Under the pieces are notes generated by a model. The model was not told the origin of the DNA, made no database searches, and saw only the letters and a program-made list of their open reading frames with translations. Shown piece after piece: positions 1-11,123 of a stretch of 64,000 nt of DNA. A program made the translations under genes and the position numbers. This stretch comes from Camillea tinctor (Eukaryota; Ascomycota; Sordariomycetes; Xylariales; Xylariaceae). The stretch's first letter is position 1; each line of letters starts with the position of its first letter. The stretch spans positions 620,001-684,000 of the forward strand of contig MU394060.1 in assembly GCA_022578605.1 (NCBI GenBank), read 5' to 3'.

Positions 1-2646
1 CCCTATCTATCTCAGCACTAAAATTCAATATGTACGTAAATATGTATGTATATATCGGGATCCATCCTCCATTACGATGCGCCTCCACAAAAAAGGGTTA
101 ATAGCTGAGGCCATGACACCGATGTGCTCTCTCAATCTAGATAGTGCTCCCCCAGCTGCATATGAGACAGGCATTATTTTGCTGATTAGCGGTGGCTTCT
201 GCATCTCTTTCTTTGTTATCTACCTGCTCTTTTCCATATGCATATATAGTGTGTACATATATCATCCGGAGTTCCAAGTTAGAATACATCCAGTAGCTTT
301 ACCCCTGGTCATTTCTCGGGGGGTTATTTCTTGTCTTGGTTCTCGCCTAGCATTGGTGTATAAGATTTATGTATTATTATACCCCCTAACTCTTTTTTTC
401 TCTTTTTTTTTCTTTTCTTTTTTTTTGCTTGACACATAAGTACAGTTCAGAGCATATGTAAAGTCTTTGACTTTTAACCCCCTTATAAAGACAACACCAA
501 AAATACAAGTAATAAGAACAGTATGAACAGAGCAAAAGAAAAGAACGAGAAAACTTCTAAAATTAACACTAATGTACTAAAATTTAGAAAGAAAAATAAA
601 GAATGAGAGAAAAATAAAATAAGGGAGCGTGAGCTTGCGAAATTAATCTTCCCCGCTATCGCACCCGTTCCTCTCCACAAGGGACCCTCCACCTTAAAGA
701 CGAAGCCAAATATTAAGGTGCAGTAGACGCAAGCCAGAAGGAGAACCGGCACTCACGACCCAGGAGCACTAAAGCAGCTACGCAACGCTAGAAATTACGC
801 TATAGCGATTTAGGATAATAGGGGTCCCACGCTTATTCTCTGCACCCGAAGATCCTCAGTTCTAAGTTCCCACCATACCAAAGTGAGCAACATTTCAGTG
901 TAAGTCGTAAAAAGGAATACATACAGTAGCAACACTAGCAGTAGAGAGAACAAGGCCGAGGTGGGAAATCTCGTCACCCGACCCTCAAAACCAAATCTAA
1001 AAACAAAAACCAAGAACCAAGAACCAGCTGGAGATCAGGGAGATCAAGTGAGGTTCACTTTTTTTCTTTTCTTTCACCACTGTTTACTTTGTTCACTTGT
1101 TCACTTGTTCATAGCTTATGGTTCATAGTTCATGGTTCATGTTCACAGTGACTAACTTTAGCGTATGTAGACACAGCATCACCTGGCCTAAAGTAAATTA
1201 TTCCTTTACTAACAGATACCTGCTCCTACTTACATACATAGTAGAAACAGGAAAGAAGGAACTACACCTAAAGTCACTTAAGTCACCCAAGTCACCCAGG
1301 TCACACCCTCCAACAACCAAACCAGCCAAAAAAGAAACCACCAATTTAATACCTACTACTAACTAGTACGGAATACTTTACTTTACACCGTTACCATTTC
1401 AACCATTGCCTCTTTTTTTTCCATTCCCCATTCCCTTTCCTTTTCCCTTACCCTTCCCTTACCCTTCCCACCTCTCTCTCTCTTCCCTCCTTCTTTTTTA
1501 TTTCTTTTTCTTTTTCTTAATTACTCACACAACCTTAACAATTACGCTTCACATTTACATTCGTTCAGACATTATTTTGTCTTTTCGTCTTCACTAGTCT
1601 TTGTTCTCAACCATCAACTTTCGCACATAACTTTTTACCCACTCATTTCAATACTGGTCACATCTCCGGCCTTTCTTCTCTCTTCCTCCACACCCCCCCT
1701 TGCATCAGCAGCCAAGTATACACCACCACCACACATAAATCCGACCTTGCTGGAGTGTGTTAGGTACATACATTACATTAGTACATGTACATTACATGCT
1801 GCTAGCCGCCTGTGCACTGCCGCCAATAATTGATTCTTCCCTTTCCCTCCATTCCCTTCTTTGCGCCGGCCAAACAAAAATCTACCCTTACCCTTTACTT
1901 CTAATATTTTCTTTGACAACCCTTAGGAAGACAGTCTCTTCTCTTCCCAAAAGTGTGAACAGGAAATAGAAGGCAGAATTGACTTGTGTTTTTTATACCA
2001 AAAAAAATATCGTCAATTCTATTGATAAAGCAGGCCCAAAGAAAGATCAGCAATAACCTGGTAACCCATTCGCGTTACAGTAGAAGATCCAATTCTCACA
2101 AGCTACTGTACCTGACCTACACTTACACTAATATATACGCCGACAATCCCGCCGCCGATAGTAGGAGATCCCGACGTCATCTACTTGCCACGGAAGGGAT
2201 TCGAACCGACCCAAGCAAGGAAGATAAAATTCCAGAGCCGGCAACCAACCAACCCTTTTTAATCAATTCACCTGCGCATCAATTTCTTGATACTCGCCTA
2301 TTCGTCTGACGCGCGGCATTCTGCTATCTCTTGTCTCTGAGGTATCTGGTATCTGGTATTTGATCTACGTAACCCGACAGCACCACTATAACCAACAACC
2401 CTATCTACGCGCGCGCACTATATCTCGATTCGATTCGATTGGTCTCCCAACCCCTACCTCATCAATTCTGAGGTTGCGCCAATTCCAGGGAAGTAACGCT
2501 TGGTGCACACCACATAGACACCAAAGGGGGCGAAAAACAAGGAAGTTCAGAAAAGAGAAGTGAGAGTGAGAGTGATAGCGAGATCGCAAACAAGAAAGAA
2601 AGAAAGCAAGAAGGAAAAGAAAAGAAGAAAAAGAAAAAGATTGCCC
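1..2646. other. Non-coding leader region upstream of pal1
   Basis: No reading frame here looks like a protein; the short open frames are low-complexity and strand-symmetric. Visible structure includes T-rich tracts near 386-427, repeated gttcat words at 1087-1145, a tandem agtcaccca-like repeat at about 1273-1304, a long C/T tract at 1404-1480 and a purine-rich stretch at 2558-2640. Much of the right part is probably the promoter and 5' UTR of pal1; the left part may be the flank of a gene outside the window. Confidence 0.6.
1404..1480. repeat. Polypyrimidine tract
   Basis: Nearly pure C/T stretch built from irregular ttccc and cttaccc units. Such tracts are common in promoters of filamentous fungi. 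No protein is supported here. Confidence 0.6.
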
Positions 2647-4883
2647 ATGATGCCGGGAACACAATCAGTAGATCTTCTAGGTAAGCGCAAAACCAAAACC
2701 AAAACCAATTTGTAGTTGGCAGAAGCAGATGGGGGAAAAGAAAGAGAAAAGAGAAGCAGCACCAGTTCACCAACACCACCAACACCAAACCAAACATTCA
2801 AAGACACCAATCGTCATCAACCCTTTCCTACCCTCTCTCCCCCCTTTTATTATTATTACTATTATTTATTCTGTCAGCGGTTGTTCCAATTCTACTTCGG
2901 TGGATACATGAACAACGACGGGAATATATAATAAGAATATAAAAAAAAGGGGGTACACACAATCTTCTACCCATACACACAGGCACAGACGAACAGGGAA
3001 GAGAATTGGCTCTCCACTTAACCGGACCAGTTGTCTGTTTCATTTCTAGAGATTGTTGTTTCATCTTTGCCTATCACAGTCGCCATTCCGATCTGCACTC
3101 ACCCGCACTCACACCCGCAAGCATTTTCTTTGCCCAGGCCTGACAGCCCAAGAGACCCAAGGGGGGGATGCCAATCAGGGTACTAATCTTGGTGCTAATG
3201 CTGATGCTAATCCCACGCAATAGGCCTGTCCGATAATGACAATAACGCCCGATCTCCTGGTTTGACGCTTAATCTCTCGTCAAACAACCCCTTTCGCAAT
3301 CGAGCTGCTTCGCCCAGCAGCTTTTCCCCACCTCCTCGTTCTCCTTTTGATGATCCTCCTCCCCGACCGACCTCCAACAACCCATTTCTCGATCCCTCCT
3401 TGTCCAACAACGATCATCTCTCCCGTAGCCCAACACTGCCCGACAACAGTAACAACAAGATGGCTTCATCCAAGGATAACAGCAAATCCCTTACTGCCGA
3501 GGACATATTTGTAAGTTTTAGATAGTAGCATTTTGATGGTGAAAATCACCTACATAGTCTCATCCTCATCTACTAACGAGCTTCTCTTTCTGCCTATAGG
3601 AGAGCCTCACCCTCGACGACAAGAGCAAACCATCCTCTGCACCTCGACCTGGTGGTAACCGCCCATCCGGAAACCGCCCTCCTGGAGGCGGCCCTTGCGG
3701 TGACAATGTGCCCCCGCGCGGTCGTGGACTAGGTTCCTCTTCTCACCGACCTACGCGATCGCAAGAAGCAGCTCTCAGAGCCCGCAAGCACTCCAATGGC
3801 GGCGAGAAGTTGATTCCTGTCTCACCTCCCAAGAACACTGAGCGCCGACCTCGACGCAACAGTGACTCCTCCATGTTGGAGAAGCCTTTGACCGATGAAG
3901 AGAAGAAGATGCGCGAGATCAGACGCAAGGAACGCGAGAGACGACACCGCGAAGGCAAGGATAAGCCTCGCCCGAAGAAGCTCGACATCATCGATCAGCT
4001 TGATGCCACTAGCATCTACGGAACTGGCTGTAAGTCTGCATGGCCTGCCTTCTTCACGTGCCAATACCAGGCCCTTAAGGTTTATCTTGCAGGTTACTAA
4101 CGGTGTTGTTTACTAGTGTTTCACCACGACGGTCCTTTCGATGCCTGCAACCCCCATCGTAACCGCAAGGGCAGCCGCCGAGCGCCCATGCAAGCCTTTG
4201 CCAAGGATTCGGCCAACAACTCTCTTGGTGGTGCAGGTCCTCTGAATGACCGACCTGACCACAAGCTGTTCATGGGACAGGAACCCCATGAGGCTTCCAC
4301 CATGTATGGAACTGTCGCCAGAGACAGGAACGAAATGGCTCTTTTCGACCCCAAGCAGCGAACCGAATATGAGCATGGTGAGGAGACCATGGGTCTTGGC
4401 AGCTCGACTTTCCTCGAAGGCGCACCGGCCGCCCGCTCTGCCATCCAACGCAACGAGGCCGAGACAGCTCAGGACTTCGAATCGGGACTCGGACGGAAGA
4501 AGTCGGTGGTGCAACGATTTCGCAGCATGAAGCGTGGACCTCGCGACTATGAGTCTGGGCGGGTCACCAGCCCCTCGGAGCCCTACTATAGCCCTCGACC
4601 CGACCTCCCATCGGGCAGCAGCAATGGCAATTCGGAGAGAAACCCATTCTTTAGCGAGTTTGACAAGACGGACGAGCGAATAAGCGTTCGGCGCAAGGAT
4701 AGCAACACCATGTCTCCCGCCAGCCCGCCCGGACCCGGTGGACTCGAGCGTCGGACTACATCGGAGGCAAATGCGGCCATGGACTCGGGCAACGGCTTCC
4801 TCTCGCGTGTCAAGAGTCTGAAGGGAGGCCGTCGACAGCGACCAGAGCCGCCTACCAAGGAAGTTCCTGGTGCTGCTATGTGA
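2647..4883 (+). CDS. pal1: Pal1-family cell morphology protein
   Basis: Four exons: 2647-2680, 3224-3510, 3600-4029 and 4117-4883, giving 505 residues. The joined protein carries the Pal1 signature: an NPFRNR/NPFLD-rich N-terminus (about residues 25-70), SLTAEDIFESLTLDD across the second splice, a PPRGRGLGSSSHRPTRSQ block, DIIDQLDATSIYGTG, and FHHDGPFDACNPHRNR at the start of exon 4. The C-terminal half is disordered, Ser/Arg-rich and ends in GAAM. In fission yeast Pal1 is a cortical protein needed for cylindrical shape and endocytic-site function; the same role is inferred here. The first exon is only 34 bases and is followed by a 543-base intron. It was chosen because its gtaagc donor, a repeated gctaat branch region and the phase all fit, whereas the frame upstream of exon 2 is closed by a stop. 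The N-terminal exon is the least certain part. Confidence 0.9.
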
Positions 4884-6324
4884 GCGACGCAAGCAGAGTG
4901 AAGCAGGAAAAATACGACAGCTGGAGATACACCACCCGAGATGGACCTATGAATCTATCAGAGGGGCAAGCTATCGAGCTAGCCAGCCAGTCAGTCAACA
5001 GCCATTTTGTCGGTTAGTCAAATATCTCGGCTGGGGTTTCTAGGGGCGCATAATACACATTGCAAGTTTTGTCGATGTCGCACTCTATTTGCAGTGTGCT
5101 TGCTTTAGCTAGCTACGGGAGGGTAGAAGGAGGGTTAAGGGGGGAGGCAAAGCCATTTCGTAAAACTTTTCTTTTAGGGAGTAGACATGACGAGTGGACG
5201 ATAGAGAGAGCAGTGCCTTGAAGCGAGGACAAACTTCTTCATCGATACTCTTTTTTTTTACTGCCTCGGAACTTTTTTGTCAGGATACCTTTTTCTCTTC
5301 CCGTGTTGTGCAAGCAGAGGGGAAGGCAGTTGGTTGCAGCAGGGAAGATGCGAAGTCATTTGTGTGAGATAGAATCCTTAAAAAAAATTACTGGCGGGAT
5401 AGGGGGGAGGAAATGGAAGGGGGGAAAGGAGGGAGACTAATAAGAAAGCAACAGAAAATGAGCTCCTCTTTTTCTTCTGTTCTCCCTGATTTGGTTTTCT
5501 CGATGCTTTTTTAGGTAGCCCGCCGCTAGAGATGGTACAAACCTTCCCATCATCTCCCTCGCAGATTGTAATTGACATGATCAAATTTGAGAAAAAGGAT
5601 TCGTGCTTGGTATTAGATTTTTAATGATTTTTTTTTTGTATTATTAACAGATATACCCAAAACTCTTTTTCTCTATCTTCATCTTTATTTTTACTTTTCA
5701 AAAGCTTCAATGGAATTGTTCTGATGTGATAAATGTTGAGGTACGTTAACGGGTAGATACATAGTTGGCGATGTTGATACTGTGCATGCATGATCCCGAG
5801 GGTTCTCCACCTTTTTTGCCTTTACCTTTTTGCTTTTATTTTATTTCTACTAGTGACATTGAACGTTATAGGTTGTTTACCTAACTATTCGCAGAAAATA
5901 GAAAAGGGGGGAAAGAAAGTTTAGGGACCTGCGTTACTGAACTTTAGATGGTCTAGTTGAGTTGGGTTTGGTTATGAGGTGAGTTGCCCGAAATATCTGC
6001 CAATTCGCCTTTAATCGCACTACTAACCTAGGTTAAGTATGTATATGATAGGTATCTTCCAATAATATCGAGACTTGTTATTGAGAGGCGCTACCCGTGC
6101 TGCTCGTATACAGTGTAAAGGGGATACGTGTGTGCGTGTATGTGCATTCATCCCAAACTGGAGGCACAAACTACATTCGCATATTCCGAGTTGACCTTGT
6201 GCTTGCGGTTTAAATTTGTAGGCATACAAAACAAAACATTGAGCCTCCCTCCTCCTCCTCCTCCTCTTCTTCTTCTTCTCTCACAAAAGAAAAAAAGACT
6301 ACAGAGAACAGGGGAAGACAATAA
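4884..6324. other. Intergenic region between pal1 and the Rad51-like gene
   Basis: Presumed pal1 3' UTR (T-rich from about 5240) followed by the promoter of the next gene. A pure trinucleotide run, ctc then ctt units, lies at about 6247-6280, within 80 bases of the next start codon and probably in its 5' UTR. One acctaggt octamer is at 6026-6033. No gene is supported. Confidence 0.6.
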
Positions 6325-7959
6325 ATGCTAGAGCCAATGGATCCCGAACATGGACCTCTCCCCTTCCACATACGCCCCATATCCGGCGACAAGCTGTATG
6401 CCCTCGAGGTCGAGCGCAGGCGCAAGGTGCGGCACGTCAGCGCGACGGGGTGCCAGGAGATCGACCGCGAGGTCCTGGGCGCCGGAGGATGGGAGCGCGG
6501 CACCGTAGTCGGGATTAGTGCCGAGGAGGGCGGGGAGGTGGGTGTTTTGGTAAGGGGCCTTTTTTTATATTCATTTTTCTCCCGTCCCCTCTACTTCGTT
6601 CTTTACCTTTAGACCCGCTAGGTTGACTGTTTGGTGGTTTGTTTATAGATCGGACTGCAGACTATCGCCCACTCGCTCTTGTTCAATGGGGGTAACGAGA
6701 AGGCGGGGACGGAGGGAGAGGGAGAACGCGCTGCTATTGTCACGACGCTGTCCGCGACGTCGATATTGCCCCTGCTGCGGGATGTGCTCCGGGCGGTGGC
6801 GCGACAGAAGCTAGGTAAAGGGACTGCGGTCGAGGAGGAGGTCAGGCGCTGTCTGAGGCGCATCTCGGTGTCGCGCGTCTTTGATATCGAGGGGTTGGGG
6901 GAGGTCATCGCGGAGCTGGAGGGGGAAGCCGACGGTAGCGCGGAACTTAGGGGCGCTGGTAACGCGAAAGAAGAAGAAAGTCCGGCTGAGGAAGTGAGCG
7001 GGAAGACAGCGTCACCACCCCCTAGAGAAGAATCCCCGCCGATGACGCTCCCGCCGCTGCGTATACCCTCACACGCGGATACGCAAATACGCCGGCAGGG
7101 TACGCGGAAAGACGAAATCCGCGACAGCGAGGACGAGGACGACGAGTTATTATCTTCGCCGTCTCCTAGCTCACCTCCTGAACCATCACCACCAGCGGCA
7201 CCAGCCGTTTCTCCCCAACCCGCGCCTCCCCCCTCCCTCATCCTCATAACCCACTTCTCCACGCTCCTCACCACGCTCTTCGCCCAGCGCGCCGCCGACC
7301 GGCCCGCCGCCCACGCCGCCCTGCAGCGCCTCGCCTCGCGCCTGCGCGCCCTGGCGCGGACCCGGGGCGCGCTGGTCATGCTGCTGAACTCTACGACCGC
7401 CACCTTCACCCCTTCCGTCCCCGCCATGCCTCCCCTTCCCCCTGAAACCCAACAGCAGCAGCCCCCGACCCTGCGCTCGATCTTCTCCAGGGGAGAGAAC
7501 AGGAGAAACCACAAACCCGCGTTCGGCGGGACGTTTGCGCAGTTCCTCGACGTGCACGTGCTGTGCTCGCGGGTGCCGCGGGGGGTGGGCGACGCGGAGA
7601 TACTGACCTCCGCTGCCGCTGGGGAGATAGGAGAGGATGTGGAAGGGGGAGGGGTAGTTAGGTGGGTGTGGGCTGTGGAGGTGCTGCTTGATGAGGTGGG
7701 GTGGTGGGAGGAGATAGAGGAAGAAGAAGAAGAAGAAGAAGATGGGAAAATAGAGAAGGGGAAGGGGAAGGGGAAGGGGAAGGCGGTTGAGGGGCAGGGT
7801 ATGGTAGGTGAGAAAGGGGAGAAGGGGAAGAAGAGGTACAGGCGCAGGAATAGGGAGCAGAAATGGGGTGCGGTGGATGTGCGGGATGGGGTGTTGGTCG
7901 TGGATGCGTTTGGGAGGGAGAGATACAGAGTCAAGCAAGGTAGCTACCGGAATGAATAA
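6325..7959 (+). CDS. Rad51-like (RecA-fold) DNA repair protein, fungal paralogue
   Basis: Two exons, 6325-6549 and 6649-7959, giving 511 residues. The N-terminal part has the RecA/Rad51-paralogue layout: a TGCQEIDREVLGAGGWERGT stretch (about residues 35-55, matching the G-[IL]-ERG segment before the P-loop), then a helix IGLQTIAHSLL, then IVTTLSATSILPLLRDVL. A second conserved block, LILITHFSTLLTTLFAQ followed by RALARTRGALVMLLNST (about 295-350), resembles the Walker B strand and the following helix. The usual P-loop GxxxxGKT is replaced by a segment reading ISAEEGGEVG, so ATP binding is doubtful. The C-terminal third carries a run of about nine Glu and a KGKGKGKGK stretch from simple repeats. 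The family is the loosely defined fungal Rad51-like group (XRCC2/RAD51D-type paralogues of the homologous recombination machinery); which paralogue it is cannot be settled here. Confidence 0.72.
7717..7785 (+). repeat. Coding microsatellites (GAA)n and (GGGGAA)n
   Basis: A GAA run encodes poly-Glu and an adjoining ggggaa hexamer run encodes alternating Lys-Gly inside the Rad51-like gene. Both are unstable sequence types, so length differences between strains are expected. Confidence 0.8.
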
Positions 7960-8255
7960 CGAGGAATGCTTATGAGGTCACGGCATGAAGGGGAGTGATA
8001 TCATTATCACCGTCCAAGTGGGAAATATAACAGCAACGATTCCATGCATGTACTCTAACCCCGTGAAGTGTCTACTTAGCATTTTCTCTTCCGTGGTTTA
8101 AAGCTATCCATCCCTACGTAAATGAGTGGTGTATCGTCTTCATGTTCAACTGCCCTAAATCGTACCTCTTTCGATCTTAACACATCGCATCACTGTCCAT
8201 TTTCTTTCTCCCACCATCAGTTGCTATCTCCCCCTTCCCATATCCCCTTTTCTCA

Positions 8256-9808
8256 TCACAACTCCTCCTGCCACTCGCCCTCCTCCTTCTCCACCTCCTC
8301 CCCCTCACCATCCACAAACGGCGCCAACCTCTCCACCAGCTCCTCCACGCTAATCTCCCCCTGCTCCTCCTCCTCCTCCACCTCATCGTACCCCTTCCCG
8401 GGCGTCCGCGGCGGCACCAGCACCGAGTCAACAACATGGATCACGCCATCGGCCGCGAGCCCGTCGCGCAGCGCCACGCCCACGCGGCCGTTCACCACGA
8501 AGCGCGCGGGCGCCAGCCAGCGCTCGGCGATATCCACGCCGAGGGGGCGGCCGTGCAGCAGCGTCGCCAGGTCCACGTGGTAGCGCTTGCCACCCCACCA
8601 GCCGCTCTTCTGCTCATCCCCATCCCCATCCCCGCCGTCGGGCGGAGGTGTGGTTTTCTGGTAGTACGCGTCCGAGTACAGCGTCTCGTTGGCGGCGGCG
8701 TGGTAGAGGAGCAGCGCGCGCAGGTAGTGCAGCCCCCGCGGGGTGTTGAACAGGAAGGCGTTGGCGGCGGGGCCCAGGCGCTTGAACGCGGTGTTGGTGG
8801 GCGCGAAGATGGTGAGGCCCGTGAGGCCGTGGTGCGTGTGGTCGTGGCCCTTGCCTTCGTGGTCGTGGTCGTGGGGCCGCGAAAAGGCTTTCTGCGCTGC
8901 GAGCTCCAGGGTTGAGAATTGGGAGGGGAAGAGCGAGATGATTTTCCTGGCTGGGGGAGGGGGCACTAGGATGCTGTCGACGCCGTGGATGACGCCGTTC
9001 TTGGGGAACTGTGTAGATGGGGGGAGAGGGGTTAGCTGGGTCATAGGGGGTATATGGGAGAGGGAGGCATAGAAGGAAGAAAACCTACAAAGTTTATGAA
9101 CTTCACTGCGCTGCGGAAGTTGAGCTTCACGCCGAACAGCCCGAGGCTAACTCGAAGTCTCTGAGGTCTCCCACCGAGGGCCTCGCTCTCGAGCGCGGTG
9201 GGCAGCGTGCGGTGAGCTAGAGCCCGTCCGGCAGGGAAGGTCCCGGGCAGGATGTGGTACTTGACGATCTTCTCGAGGAACTCCTTGGGCGGCTTGTGGT
9301 CGCCATGGTGGGGGATCTTCTCGAACGCCTTGTCGAAGGGCACGAAAAGCGTGTAGTTCGCCTTCGTACTATTCAAGCTCTCGACGATGTCCGGGAACTC
9401 GTCCACGAGGGCGGCGAACCGCTTCGTGATATTAGACGCCTTGATCACCTGGTACACGGTCAGGTTCAACGCGCGGTGGTGGCCGGGTGGCGGATGGTGA
9501 TGACCACCATCACCGCTGTCGTGCTCGGTTGGTGGGAGTAAATCGAACTCCGATAGAGCATCGCTTGCTTCGGAGAGCTGGCTCTCAAAAAAGTCCAAGG
9601 CCTCGGCGAAGTTCTCATCAGGTGCGTTGCGAACGTCATCGATGGCGGAGGGAAGGTCACCCCACCACGATGACAAGTAGGGACTCTTTTGTGTCTCCGT
9701 ATTCTGCTGCTGCTTAGGCTCAAGGGCGAGTTGATTGGCCGTTGCTTCATCAGGGATGACGACGGCTGTAGCGGCCGCCACGAAGGGTATAAGAGAAGTA
9801 TATCTCAT
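8256..9808 (-). CDS. Secreted protein with two fasciclin (FAS1) domains
   Basis: Two exons on the minus strand, 9808-9089 and 9008-8256, joined in phase 0 across an 80-base intron (donor gtaggt, acceptor acacag), giving 490 residues. A signal peptide is visible (hydrophobic MRYTSLIPFVAAATAVVIP). The first FAS1 domain spans about residues 110-260, with TVYQVIKASNITKRFAALV, YTLFVPFDKAFEKIP and VKYHILPG; its H2 segment GVIHGVDSILVPP crosses the splice site. The second runs to about 440, with GLTIFAPTNTAFKRLG, LRALLLYHA and GVIHVVDSVLVPP. Two linkers are His/Asp/Gly-rich. The C-terminus is a Glu-rich tail with no hydrophobic GPI-type end. FAS1 domains mediate extracellular adhesion; cell-wall or secreted localisation is inferred from the signal peptide. 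It is convergent with the Rad51-like gene. Confidence 0.88.
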
Positions 9809-11123
9809 ATTTTACTCCAACAGTGTGTTTCCTCTTCTCCTAGTATGGCCACTTGTAAGTCAACTAAGATTGGTAGGTTAGGGGAAGAAGCTTCAAAAGA
9901 GAGAAACCAAAGATTAACTAACAACTACGGGAACTTCGGAGGTTTTGATCAAAGCTCGTGATTATGAGGCTTGCTGATGCAAGGATCACTTAGACAGTAG
10001 TGACGTCAAAGGCAGACCATAAAGAGCTACCATTCATAAGGTTCTCATAATTTACCTTAGGTAAAACTTATTGACTATCGATTATGGGATTGGAGAATGG
10101 ATATTAAAGAGACAAAGAGGAAAAGGGGGGAGAAGAAGAAGGGCGAGAGCAGAGAGAAAAGAAAAAGGAGTAAGTTACCTAAAATGGGAATTCAAGTCAG
10201 ATATCCTACGTACGAGTGCTTTACATATTATCGTTTGGGCTAATGTTCATGACGACGCCGGGCTTGGTGCCACGCCTTATAACGGCTGCCTTTGAACATG
10301 TTGCCCTTGTCCGCGTCATGATGGCTTGTCCTAAGTATACGTCTTACGTCGTACGTTGTTAATGAGACAGCTCTTCATTGGAGCTCCCGGCGAGTTTTGA
10401 GCTAGCGGGCGAACCATAATAGGTCAGGGCCAATCCCCCTCATCGGCCATAAGAAAGCCTCCGCAGTCCCGAGACGTTCGTTCATGGGTCCCCGACCAAG
10501 CGTTGATCGTCAATACGCGTATCCGTATTACACCACAAGCTAGAAACTTGTCCCATTTCATAATCTTTCTTGTGTATCGCACAAAATTAGTTTACCTAGG
10601 CTAGATGATCTAGGATTTTAGTGCTACGAATTGTATTCCGTACTTGGTATGTAATTGTTAAGTGAGATGGTATAAAAAGGAGAGCGGTTTAGGGAGATGA
10701 TCTACTCATTGATACTTTATAGTAACTTAAAGCTTTGCATGTGAAGCATCAGCAATGAATTCTCGTAATATAAATAGGTTACATGCAATTGGTGGCCATC
10801 ATCTCCCTCCCGCAAACACTTTATTAACTTATATTACACCCTGAGTGATAAGTTGACTCCATCCCTCCCAATTGTATCCGTCATCACCTTCGTACTATAA
10901 GATCCGTGGAACCTGCTGTTCGACAGTCTCCCATCTCATCACAGTTACCTTTGCAGCCTCACCTCCCACACGCGATACACAGAGTCCATAGTTGTCCTCT
11001 TAACAGGAAGCAAAGATGTAGTTGACATTCTTCCATTTCCTATAAATCGCCACCCAAAAAATTGAATTGCGATGAATGTAAGCTAGTCTCACCTTGCCCA
11101 AAGGAGAAGTGAAAGGGGACCAA
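9809..11123. other. Intergenic region upstream of the fasciclin gene
   Basis: Promoter side of the fasciclin gene and 3' flank of the alpha/beta hydrolase. A purine-rich stretch lies at about 10108-10170. No open frame with protein-like composition was found. Confidence 0.55.

Noticed and set aside
2188..2240. tRNA gene on the minus strand suggested by a gggattcgaacc B-box
   Set aside because: The bases around the T-loop do not form the five-pair T-stem, and no matching acceptor stem or A-box was found. The same motif at about 36971-36981 also fails.
2401..2810. Three overlapping minus-strand frames of 87-111 codons upstream of pal1
   Set aside because: Phe/Leu/Ser-rich readings of purine-rich DNA, hydrophobic by composition only; they overlap the pal1 first exon.
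3168..3223. Alternative pal1 first exon starting at ATG 3168
   Set aside because: The only nearby donor would leave a 44-base intron and puts exon 2 out of frame; the 2647-2680 exon fits phase and splice consensus.
4113..4892. 259-codon minus-strand frame opposite pal1 exon 4
   Set aside because: Antisense shadow; the sense frame encodes the conserved Pal1 block.
6618..7934. 438-codon minus-strand open frame opposite the Rad51-like gene
   Set aside because: Ser/Pro low-complexity shadow of the GC-rich plus-strand gene; no domain and no start context.
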